Origin: Trichostrongylus colubriformis
Lineage: Eukaryota > Nematoda > Chromadorea > Rhabditida > Trichostrongylidae
Reading direction: 5' to 3'
Length of the DNA stretch: 64,000 nt
Assembly (NCBI GenBank): GCA_963978905.1
Contig: OZ022259.1
Span: forward strand, 7,130,001-7,194,000
The notes below the pieces were generated by a model that did no database searches, had not been told where the DNA came from, and worked only from the letters and a program-made list of their open reading frames with translations. The position numbers and the translations under genes are program-made. Each line of letters opens with the position of its first letter. Within the stretch, counting starts at the first letter, position 1. Below, piece by piece: positions 1 to 11,300 of this stretch.

Positions 1-671
1 TCTTCAAATCAAATATTTAAACTTTTAAATTCCTCCGAAACAAGTCACTTGAGAAAACCTCCGTACACACGAATCATCGCAGAAGCCTGAAAATTTTGGT
101 GATTATTCATTTGGTGATTATTCGATTGCCCTCTTCATGGTGACCTTGAGCATGCTGAAATGTTGTCTCTAAATTGCTACTGTTACATTGCGAAACATCA
201 CCTGTAGGATTTGAAAAAGGGCTAAGGAAGGTTAAGGTAGGGATATACATAGTATCTGCTTCCTCTCAAAAACCACCGTGGTAAGTATTTCACTTGCAAA
301 GCAAAGTTGTTTGTGGCTATGAGCTAGTTGACTGAAACTAAATAAGATCCCCAACTAAATAGAAAAAGGCCATGCAACACTTGACTACTTCCTCACTTTT
401 CGTTTTGTAAGTTTTCTTAGTTTTTCGTGGTCGCTCCATCTCGGCATCTTTATTCAAGGAGAATATCATCAATCGGATGGCGGTACATGGTGTCGGCAGA
501 TAATCACGAGTATGCAAGCGTTTGCGAAAAAGATTATGAATGGTGAAAGAAAACTTCCAGGTGCTGTTTTTTAACTTTGCTACTTTTATTTTTTTTTTTT
601 GTTCTTGGCCAACTGCTGACAGTGTTTCGTTACTTTTGATCAATAAGGGGAGTTCGATGAATTGTGTTCAG

Positions 672-2702
672 TCCTTCCGGATGCTTGGAAACAATTTCCA
701 ATATCATGCGAATCGGAAAAAGGTCGTCGCCCGAAACAAGAAGATCGGATGCTGGCTATGCCAACGTTGAGCCTCGTGTTCCCCGAAGTTGTTAGGGTAA
801 GTGTGGGTTCTAAGACTCGTTTATAATTTATATTCCTGCAGTTTGTGATTACGTCTATTGCATCTCTCTTCATTATATGTTTTTGAGCTCGCTGTAATTG
901 AGTTGTAATTTGCAGCCTGATGTTGCACTAATGGCTGTGTTTGACGGACATGGGGGAGCTGAATGCTCTGCATACTGCTGTGCTCATTTACCTGCTGAAT
1001 TTGTGCGTGCTTTAAATGCAAAACCAACCTCATTGGAAGATTCGTTGAAAGAAGCATTCGAACGGCTCGGTATGTCACGAGGTTCACATGGCCACAATTC
1101 GTAATTTGACAACGTATTTCTGCCGATCTTTTGGAACATTATGGCATCTTTGTCATGTATTCCTTTTAGACGTACGTTTGTCTGCGCGATGTGAACACGA
1201 GCGATGGCGAAGCGGCACCACTGCGGTTGCAGCAGCGATAGATGCGAAAAGTATGGTCGTTGCATGGGTGGGAGATTCAGCGGCATACGTGCTATCATCG
1301 GCCGATGATCTTCGAAAAGTCACTAAAGCCCATGTACCTACAAATGAGGTCAGTTTCCCCGCATTTCTTCTGTAGAAAGAGGTGCTTACGCCGCACGATG
1401 AACTACATAGAGTGAAATGGTTTCCAAGTGTTGTGTCGTACACAGCCACGTTTAGGAGGAAGCTCGACGAGTTGAGGAAGACGGAGGTCAACTGCTGTAT
1501 ATTCAAGGAGAGTTAAGGGTCAATGGTGTTTTGAATCTGACAAGAGCATTAGGTGTGATTCATACACACTTGTGATACATTACTATTATCTGCTAAAATG
1601 CCGGTGTTCAGGAGACATCGGTGGGCGACCAATGATTAGTCCGAAAGCCGATATCACTGTAGTTGAAAGAGATATCTCACAGTACCTCCTGCTCCTCACT
1701 TGCGACGGAATTTCAGAGCTATTTAATAACTCTGAGGTGCTGAATATGGTCAAATCATTTGTAGCTAAGCATAGCTCTACACGTGAGTTCGATGAATCAA
1801 TTTTTCTGATGAGTTCCTTTTTTATTTCTTTAATGCGTTTGCGCTTATTTGCTTTTGAGCATTGTATTAGGTTGATCGGAAAGTTTTGATAGGGTTGAGA
1901 TTTTTTTCTATTTTATTTTACAACTCAGCAAGTAATGCAGGCTAATCAACAATATAATAAACATCGTTAGTGATAACATTGCCCCACCTAAAGAGCAGGT
2001 CAGCGATTTTCTTCTCCCAGAATTAGGAGGATTAGGGTCAAAGAAGTCACCGACCACTTGTCCAAGGTGGTCATAGTTGACGAATTTTTTTTTGCTAGGA
2101 AAGCCTTAGGGGGCCGGAACAAGCGGTAATCTGAAGGGGCAGTGTCAGGGGAATAGGACGGATGTGGAACCTTGTCCCAACCTAGCTCTTCCAATTTTGC
2201 ACGGGTCCCTCTCATAGGTAAAAAGACCCGTGCAAAATTGGAGGAGTCAGCTCGGGACACGGTTCCCCATCCACCCTATTCATCTGATATTGCCCCGTCA
2301 GATTACCACTTGTTCCGGCCCCTCAAGGCTTTCCTAGCAAAAAAAAATTCGTCACCTTGAACAAGTGGTCGGTGACTTCTTTGACTCCTAATCCTCCTAA
2401 TTCTGGGAGAAGAAAATCGCTGACCTGCTCTTTAGGTGGGACAATGTTATAACTAACGATGGTTATTATATTGTTGATTAGCCTGCATTACTTGCCGAGT
2501 AATAGGAAAAAATGTCAACCCTATCAAAACTTTCCGATCAACCTAATACATTTACTATGTTGCAGAGTTTTACGATTTGTCAGATCACCTTTGCCGTGCT
2601 GCTATTGCTGGTGGCAGTATTGACAATATTACGTGCGTTTCTGTATTTCTAAGGCCTCCACGAGATCTGTGGGAGTTATTTGGTGAAACGCCGGACAATT
2701 AA
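672..2702 (+). CDS. PP2C-type Ser/Thr protein phosphatase, FEM-2/PPM1F-like (5' end missing)
   Basis: Mn/Mg-dependent phosphatase removing phosphate from Ser/Thr in the cytoplasm. Six exons with matching phases: 672-796, 916-1069, 1170-1348, 1456-1552, 1612-1782 and 2566-2702 (TAA), about 286 codons. All PP2C landmarks appear in order: KQEDRM, then FDGHGG (metal-binding Asp) in exon 2; SGTTAV and VAWVGDS in exon 3; RVNGVLNLTRALGD across exons 3-5; TCDGISELF in exon 5; SIDNITCVSVFL in the last. The spacing and the RVNG and FLRPP stretches recall the FEM-2/PPM1F (POPX) branch, which in C. elegans includes a sex-determination phosphatase; orthology is inferred, not shown. The first exon enters in phase 1 after a ttgtgttcag acceptor, and the frame has a stop just upstream, so at least one earlier exon is missing or unrecognised. 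The intron 1783-2565 is filled by a mariner fold-back. No AATAAA was seen after the stop. Confidence 0.88.
1867..2546. mobile_element. Mariner-derived fold-back element (two inverted transposase fragments)
   Basis: A 680-bp near-perfect palindrome in the last intron of the phosphatase gene. It begins TTAGGTTGATCGG and ends with the complement CCGATCAACCTAA, with TA on both sides as expected for Tc1/mariner. Each arm (about 340 bp) carries the same C-terminal mariner transposase fragment in opposite orientation, recognisable by PDTAPSDYRLF on the - strand and SDIAPSDYHLF on the + strand, then AFLAKKNSS. The arms meet near 2208-2232 with a loop of about 17 nt. No complete transposase is present, so it is non-autonomous. 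Transcription of the host gene would copy it into a long hairpin RNA. Confidence 0.85.
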
Positions 2703-4134
2703 GAAATTACAGTTACTACCACTTTGACCTTCTCGCTTTTACTCGCTCCTTGATTCGTTTCAGAGTGCTCTTAATTTTACTGTAGCGCACTGCTTGTCAT
2801 TCATTTGTCGACAGGTTTCTATAGACGTGTGTAGCAATCGTGATTTCTAACATTTTTCTTTTAGTTCACTCTCTTCTCATATTTGCTCAGTTATCTTATG
2901 GTCATGTGGAAAGCATAGTGGTTCTGTCTTTTAAAGTTTGGTTGAAAGATTCACCTTCACTGACCTGCATTTTTGCGCTATAACTCACCGCGATTCTACT
3001 TCGTTTAATTTTCGCTGCTGGTTATTTCTGGTACTTTTTAATGGTACTAGCTACGAGATTCTGGTTATTTGTACGTGTTGTGATCAACACAGCCTTTTTA
3101 GTCTTTTTTCTATCTACTTGAATTCTTATTCGAACATGCGCCTTCTCGAACGTTGTTAAAAGTTGCGTATTGATAATATGTAAATGTCGTTATGTTTCTC
3201 TTGTTGATGGTGTTCTTTATTTCATTCTCCTTCAATGCGTGCTATGTGTGCTATGTGCTATGCCTAGTTTGATTTTCTGAATTCGTTATATTGTATATAT
3301 CGCTGTTGTTTTATCCGTCTGAGATTTACAAGATTATATGAAATAGATGTCTTTGAATGTATAAATGCTGTCGAGAAATGAGTGTCAAGTGTTCAAGTCG
3401 TTGCGGTATTTCATCGTTCAAAGCGAAAGTTAGCAATGTTGGAAGCAGAAAGCAAGGGGAGAGCGCAGGCAGAACATAGTTTTCCTGACCGGGTAGCCAA
3501 GGCTGAAAGTCTTGCAGTGGGTGAGAGAATAGCGGAAGCTGTTGGAATAGGCTGGCGGTGCTGCATCACGGCGTGAGCGTGTGATTGCACTGCTTTACTG
3601 AAATGCGAAGTGAAAACGGGTTGAAGTGCTTGTTCAAAATTGCTCTTCTCTTTGACTAATACCTGCAGCGGTCTCGATTGATTTATTGGAAAGTACCCAC
3701 AAATCGTGATCAACTTCTGCGAATTCAATGGCAGTTACCATGCTTGTTATGGGATGGGCAGCCCTTGATCATTATAGGTAGAAGAGAGCTAGCGGGGTTT
3801 TAGCCGCATCCATCGATGTGTCGGGAAATGGGCTGGACTGAGCATCATCAAGCATCTGTTCGCTCCGTAGCGGCACAGGTCCTTGATGGGGACGCTCAAT
3901 CAGGCACAGGTGTGGAGAGCGAAAGAGTGTGCTAAAGAGACTATAAGCAGATTTTGCACACACAGTTCAGAGAGTTTGTTCCCAGGATATCTTATTTCAT
4001 TAGTGGAGTGTGTGCCAATAGAGGAGAAAATTTGGACGGCGCGAATGCGATGGACGCTATATTAATGGGTGTGTGCCATTAGGACAGGATATTCGCGTTG
4101 CGACGTTCACTATGTGACGCGGTGGTGCGAGTTA

Positions 4135-4307
4135 GGCCGCGGTCATACTCACCGCCGGCAGGGCATGGCTGCGTTCACAGGCAGAGAGAGAGAGTGGGAC
4201 AGGGGTGGCGTAGAGATGACGCAGGAACGAGTCAGGGTGGTATAGGCGGAGACGCAGAGATACGCAGCCACGCCCTGCCGCTGGCACCGCAAAGTATGAC
4301 CGGGGAT
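4135..4307. mobile_element. Family A GC-rich hairpin MITE
   Basis: It opens GGCCGCGGTCATACT and closes with the complementary cgcaaagtatgacc, preceded and followed by tta. The interior carries the paired blocks ggcagggc and gccctgcc shared by other family members in this window. No coding capacity. The 3-bp tta repeat fits a PIF/Harbinger-type target duplication. Confidence 0.7.
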
Positions 4308-4659
4308 TTATGCGTGCCGTATTGGATGGGTCCTAAAGCGATGACGGTGCTCTATGCCTTATTCTAGGCGTAATCGCTTCGGACTCACCAGTACGGCGCT
4401 CCTATCTCGCATCATCCTATCGCCGATCAAAGGCGGCTACGCGATTTTCTGTCCTAGTGCACACACCCCGTATCAGTAGGTTCCTCAAGTGATAAAGCTA
4501 CTAATAAGTAGAAGGACACAGTTACCGCTGCAGGATCGCACTAAAACTGCACCCTCAGCACGCTCCGGTGCCCACTGCGTTGCATTGCGAACGCCGCGAC
4601 GTGAATTCCTTGTCCCAATGGCACACACACAACCATCAGTAGCTGGACTGCGCGGCAGG

Positions 4660-4972
4660 GGTGGGGTCGATTGGTCGGATTTTTGCTTCGCGGCGTCGCA
4701 TTCCCGGCGCCTTCAGTACGAGTCGTTTGGGATTCCGCTCAAGACGCAGTGGGCTGCTACCGTGAGGGACCTTTAGAGATTGCACCTATTTTTAGCAATA
4801 TGTTAGCAGCTAGCGCTAAAAATACGTACAATCTTTAAAGGCCCCTTGCGGTACCAGCCCATTGCATCTTGAGCGGAATTCCAAACGGCTCGCACTCGCC
4901 GCGCCGTTCGCCGCGGGTAGTCGCGCGGATATTCGACCAATCGACTCCCACCCGCGCGGCAGCATTTGCAGT
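4660..4972. repeat. Family C inverted-repeat element (complete)
   Basis: Left arm about 4660-4790 (gattggtcgg... ccgtgagggaccttta) and right arm about 4832-4972 (tttaaaggccccttgcggta... attcgaccaatcgac) are imperfect inverted copies around a loop near 4791-4831. Half-copies or copies recur at 12350-12690 and 23596-24095. Non-coding; MITE-like, superfamily unknown. Confidence 0.65.
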
Positions 4973-5310
4973 GGCCACTTTACTTCCTTCAATGGGATGC
5001 ATTTTTCTGATTTCAGTGAGTTTTTGTGGGGAGCCAACTCAAGGAGGTGGATCAATTGTGATAACGTTGGAAGGACGGCACACAGATAAACCGATTTTTT
5101 GACATATTCCATTTTTTAAAGCCACCCATAGACGTACAGGAACTTCTTAATGTCAGTGCGGCCAGATTAATACATATTTGTGGACAGCATGGGAAAAGCC
5201 AACGACAGCGCTTATGAGTGTCGTATCGCAACGCATGACTCATCTTCACACCCGCACACGGGGAGACGTCTCCATTGGCAGCCTCTGCCTGAGTCAGTCG
5301 GCTTCTCGCC

Positions 5311-8300
5311 ATGTACGGCGGCAGCTTACTATTGCTGCTTGTCACCGCTGGGCTCATCGAAACTCAATTTTTTGACGGAACTCAACAGACTCAGCAGAAT
5401 TTCATTAGACAGGTATGGTTCCATTTAGAACTATTTTTGTCTCTTTTTGTAAATTTCTGCTTTCCAGATCCAACCAGTACAGCAGTTGCAGGACCTCGGC
5501 CCCCAGAGCACTGCACCTTTTACGGAATACGAAGGTATCGAAGAATTAACAGAGTTTATTCATGAATGCTTTGAAATATTCCGCTAATGTTTGCCCAACG
5601 AAGTGTCAACAGAGCTCAGTATAGTGAGCACGAGTGTCAGTCGAAGCAAAGCAAGTCACAGCGAGTTTGGGAGGGCAATTCCGAGAATATGGGAGGTTCC
5701 TGGAACCCCTGGTACCGTAGCGGAACTATAGGGGAACATTCCACTCGCCGTTTCTGAGCGAACTTGCGTTGATCACTCTGTTATCTCGTAGTAGCTCTAG
5801 TTCAATGCCTGAAATTGCCTCGAATTTGGGATTGGTAGTTTTCCACTGGAACTTTGCTATTAGGGAAGTCTTACCAAGATAATATTTGGGAATTGATTGA
5901 AGCCACTGAAGGGGCGCACACGTGTCGCATGTGTGGCTTGAGCTGCTTTCCAACTGTATCCCCCTTTTGCCCGACTTCAGTTGCTCCCTAGGCACGTTAG
6001 ATGCCGTATTTCGTTAAGCTTTCCTTCGTGCGCACCCTATGCGGGAGGTGATACGCCCCTTGGCCTGAGATCAACAACTTATAAAATATTTAAATAGATT
6101 TATAGATTAGATCAACTTTTCAGGTAATCTCGTACGATATGGGGAGGAATTTGGCGATCGCTACATTCCTGACAATCAGCGGCAGAACGGTCTCAACATA
6201 CGTTTGCACAACTTCTTTCCGTTCTATGGTGGACGTTACAATTATACTTTGGTGAGTGATGCGGGGACATTTCTGTAGACCCCCATCCTCTATCATCCTT
6301 TGCTAATTTTCCCCTTGCCCCTCATTATTCTTCCTGTCAATGCACTCACGTACGCTACGAAGCTGGGTTCCAGTCAGGCTGAGTTCATACTCCGCGACGA
6401 TAAGCGTGGCTGTGTTCACAAGCACTGAGGTAGAGTTGCTCGGGAAGGGTGCAGAGGCGGCGCAAGCAACGAGACAGGGTGGCAAAGGCGGAGGCGCAGA
6501 GACACGCAGCCACGCCCTGCCGTCGGCACCGCAAGTATGTATAAACGCGGCTCCAGGGCGCAGGGGTTTGCCTTAAACACTTTTCATTAGCCTTTTCACT
6601 GGTGGCGATGGACGACCTGCCTGCTTCCCAGTAAACGTAAATCATGTCTTCACTTGTGAAAGATATAGCTGGGGAACTTTAATGCTAATCTATGTAACTT
6701 ATGATACTTTGAAAGATCTGATACATTGTAGGGCAGCGGTTGCTTGATGCTCCTGAGTTCTTATTTCATGACGCGAACCATAATCGCACCTAAAATGCCC
6801 TCTACAGTACAATGGCCTTGAATCTGTTCACGCTTTGTACGTTTCACACGCTTTTGTGATCATTGTCACACGTCAAATGCATGGCGCATGCAAAACAGGC
6901 TTGCTCCACTTTACCAGCTCTTGACCTTGCGGCACTTGCGACTCTTACAGTACGGACTCTCAGTACTATCCGAAGTTTCTCCCATTATTGCACTGCTTCT
7001 CGAGTTGCAGTTCTCCTGAGAAATGTATGAATCGGTTAGTACAAGTGGCTTATCGATTTCGAAACCGTTTTTTTTTATCACAAGCTCGCTCCGTCCATAT
7101 TTGCTTTATTACGCAGCGATGTGGAACACCTGATCTGACTCAGCAGTTAGCGGGGGTGTCCGGAAGGGGAAGAGCCGTGAAGTTTTCGGGGGATCTCGAA
7201 CAGTCTTTGAACAGTCATGGTGTTCCAACAGAACAAGCTGGCTTCTGACGATTGCACACGGGTTTGTAATGTTAGAAAGTCAGGGCGGAGTGATATGAGT
7301 TTGATGGCTTGCATGTGAACTTCGACTTTTATTTTGAAGGACTTGTAGTAGGAAGAGGTATGAATGCTGTCTTTCAAAGGCACAGAAGGGAGCATTGAAG
7401 GAAAGCAGACTGGAGTACTATGTCCCTTGCAAATGGAAAGGCCAGCTATGAAGAGGCAATCTGTGGCGAAACTAGCGTTGAGGAGGGCGCCTTTGGTATC
7501 TTTGCCGCGATCTTATCAACCTTCATTTCGAGTTGCAGCTCTCCACTGGCCAAGTTGATGGCAGGGCGGCGTTCGCGGCTGGTTGTCAGCCCCTCGCCGT
7601 CTTTATCTACCCCCTGAGTAAGTGAAGCAAGGGAGGCGACAGGGGATCGCATGAAAAGTGGTACCTTATTTCCACGTTTTGAGCCGTTTTATCCGTTCTT
7701 TCTCGTTGTTGCACTGTTTAGTGTACTGACTTGCATAATTCACAATCGGTCGGTCAAAATAATCCTTTCCATGTCTTTGAAGGTAGATTTCGGAATTACT
7801 CTGGGTAGATTAAAGCGCCAAATTATTAAATAAAAGATTCTGAGGAGCACCCTAATAAAAAATATCCGAAAGAAGTCTCAAAAATGGTCAAAATAAAGTC
7901 AATTGGCATTGTCCTGGGGCGAGATCACCGTGTGGATGCGAGCCTTTTGGGGAGGGGGGGGGGGGGTGGTCAATCCTTTCCATGTCTTTGAACGCAACTC
8001 CGGAATTACTCCGGGTAGATTGAAGCGCCAAATTATCGGATAAGAGATGCCCAGGACCATCTCAATAAAGAAATATCTGAAAGAAGTTCCAAAAATGGCA
8101 AAAATAAAGCCAACTGGCATTGGCCTCGGGCGAAATCACGGTATGAAAGCGTGTCTTTGGGGGCCAAAATCACTCTACGGCGTCTTCACCTATTCCTATA
8201 CAGTAGCACTAGATCGTACCCACTGTTACCAATCGCATAGCACGGTCGCTTTTCATGCGTTGCGTATTCCATTTCTTTTAAATCGCGGGTATTTGAGTGT

Positions 8301-11300
8301 GGTTTGCCACAAAGCCATTTGTAAAACCATCGGATGAGCCATTCTGTGACCTTATCTTGCTTGAGAAGTGTGGTACTAATGCACCAGTGCCGGAGGGTTG
8401 CAATTTTTTATCGCCGTAGGCGAACAATGTTCCACGATTTACGATTTGACGTCCGGGTCGTGCTTGTGGGATCTACAGTAGTCGTTCACTACTTGCAAGC
8501 TCAATGAATAAGGCGAAATGCTCTTTGTTCAGATCTCAACCAATGGCTACATCAGTTTCGCGTACTTCTCAGATGACTCGTCCACTCTTCAGCTGGGTTT
8601 GGATGTCGACTGGCCGACACAGAGCGATCCAGCTGTGATAGCACCCTATCTTTGCAAGTCAGACATTTTTTACCTTTCTCATGTTTGTTTATTTGTTTGT
8701 TTGTCTATTGACGTAAGCAACAGCCCACGTAATTATAATAGGTAATGCCAGAAACAGTATATCTGTTTCCTTTTTCTTTTTTCTCTATTACTGTTGTGTA
8801 TTTCTTGTCTATCACTTTCTAGTATTACTTTTTATACTTCAATTTAAATATATATTTTTGTTCTTTTTGTTTTTTATTCTATTCATTTTATTTGTATTTT
8901 TCCTACCAGTCCTCCTGAAAATTTTATCTGCTGAAAATTCTATCTATCTCTCCGAGCTTTAGGGTTTTTCCACATGGACTTTGATCACGTCTCCAGTAAT
9001 TAAATAAAAACTCAGTCTGTTGTAAACGTTCATGGAGTTAAGATAGATGTTAATTTTTAATCTTCTCAGTTATGTTATTTCAAAATTAGCTTTTTTGTTG
9101 CAAATTTGGCCTTTAATTTTCCACAGTCTTCATCTGGCATCGGGCGACTCATCTGGATTCAGGCAACGGATACAAAGTGGTCAAGGTGCTGATTCTCGAG
9201 TATTCTACCGTGTGGAAACGCGAAGAGGAGCAGTACAGGCTGGTGAGATATGTATCTGTTGTTGTATTTGTGTAAAGAAAATATTCAGTGGTCTTGATTA
9301 TAAACACTGGGAGTAGGAGAAAATGGGAATCAAGGAGTCGTTGTTCTTGTTAACCATCATTCCAGTCCAGAAGGAATGTACTGTGGCGAAATCCCCGTTG
9401 AAAAAGCGCGCTTTTTCGCGATACCGCGGCGCTGCCAGTCACGCTGCCCCGCGTCTGCCGGGTGTTTAGGGCAATGTTCACGGCCGGTTGGCTTAGTCCC
9501 TCGTCCTCCTATAGCTACCCTCACCGGTTAGTGATGCAGAGGAGACGAACGGGAAGAAGTATGAGTGAGGGCGTTGGGGTTTCTATTGTCCGGGTTTTTA
9601 CCTTTTTTGTTCTTTCTACATTGTTACACGTGTTATCACCTTACCCTTCATATTCCACACCTAATTTACAATCTACCGAAATTACTCTTGACGTGCCTTC
9701 GAAAAATTGGATTGTTGTGAAAAAGCCCTAATGTTCCGTTTACAATGAGCCCTTTGCGTAGTTATGAAACGCACCAAGAGTGATAAACCTAAACGATACA
9801 CGAACAGACCGAAATAGTCGCCCCATAACTCCACGTGAACTTCGAAGACACCGGGGAGGGGGGCACTTTTGGCTTACGGTGGATGGCTCGCAGTTCGTTC
9901 AGGTTGCCGCAATTGCACACACTACGGCATCGTGTGAAGTAATCTGTAACACATTTCAAGTATTTTTTCGAAATGGATTTTTAACTTTAAAAGCTCTTCT
10001 CTCTACTCTTTCGCTTATTCTCCCTTTCACTGTTTCACTTGTGTGTTGCAGTTTGATGTTCCACCTGTTTCACATCACCAGAATGATTAAATACGGCCTA
10101 CGTGACAACAAATTGCAATCACGTTGGTCCGCATTCCCCTCTCTTACAGCGAGAAACTCGAAAAGGTGATGTGTACAGCTTTCAGTGATGCGCGGAGGTT
10201 GCGATCCAAGACCAACTTCCTGATTCCAATCTTGCTCTCAACTTTCTGAGTTTTGCTGCCGATGGATTCTTCTTAGTTCGAATATTCGTTTGAATTGAAC
10301 ATTTGTTCTCATCTCCCATTTTCTCCCGACAGCCTCCCCCCCCATCCCCTTGTTTCTCAGTTTCCCGTAGACTGTGGTGTATTGTTCTTTAGACGACGTC
10401 TTGAAGCTTACTCTTACCAGATCTTTGTCTTCAGTTCGAGATCCCCTGACAGGACGTGCGCCATGTCTCGGCAAACCCGCACATTTTCGATGTGATGATC
10501 AATCGGAGCAGTTCCTTGACGCACTACAAAGGGCCTTACAGCGTAAGTCATCGTCGAAAGCAATAGAAGTGGGCGAAATGAAATGTGACGGCATTGGCTT
10601 GAATCTGCCCACACATTCAGCTCGTCCATTGCTTGTAAAACCATGCAGTTAGTATTTTAAAACTTCTGAATTTTTGAGGTTATCTCGTATCACCAATGTC
10701 ATAATATACCCTTTTCGAAATGTATCCAAATGAAGGGTTCAAAATTTACTGCTTAAGAAGGAGTCGCTGGCGCGTCAACGTTCAGAGCGGAAGCCGCTTT
10801 GGTGGTCACCTGGAAGAATATGCGACCTAACATTGGCAGTGAACTGGGTCTCTCCACCTATCAGCTTGTCTGGATGTCTGATGCTCAGGTGATTCACAAA
10901 TGTTGATTCTAGCGCTTAGTAGATCCCAATTCGAAAGGGGGAAGGGCACGTCCGTAAGAAAGATAGCACTTTCTATCAGTCATTTTTAGTAGGTCGTTTG
11001 GGCATTTTCGGTACAGCTCTTGGTGTGCCAATGGGCTTGGACGACTTGCTCTCAGGCCGCGTTCATACTTTGCGCACCGACGTCGTCGCCGCCTGTGTCA
11101 ATTTGACGCTGGCACCTGCGGCGACGGCGTCGACGCGCAAAGTATGAACGCGGCCTCAACGCTCTCATACTCGTTTGGGCCAGGAGTGCTCTTTTTCCAG
11201 CGTTTACTCGTGAATATCGTTCTCTCCTCGAAAGGCAGCCGATTGTTCAGGGCCTTCTATCGTACTCAATGATCAATTACTACAAGCTGGGTTTTGATGC

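Larger units (their letters stand above)
2703..5310. other. Intergenic region between the phosphatase and the Mesh-like gene
   Basis: 2703-4130 has no feature I can support; it should hold the phosphatase 3' UTR, but no clear AATAAA was seen. 4135-4970 contains two GC-rich hairpin elements, listed separately. 4971-5310 should hold the promoter and leader of the Mesh-like gene; no convincing core promoter or spliced-leader acceptor was recognised. Open frames here are short and unlike known proteins. Confidence 0.5.

Noticed and set aside
4135..4310. Rho-independent-terminator-like GC hairpins
   Set aside because: Strong GC stems occur at many sites, but this is a nematode genome and they are MITEs with shared ends, not terminators.
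7951..7966. Long G-run as a possible G-quadruplex regulator
   Set aside because: A simple homopolymer between two duplicated blocks; nothing links it to regulation, and homopolymer length is unreliable.
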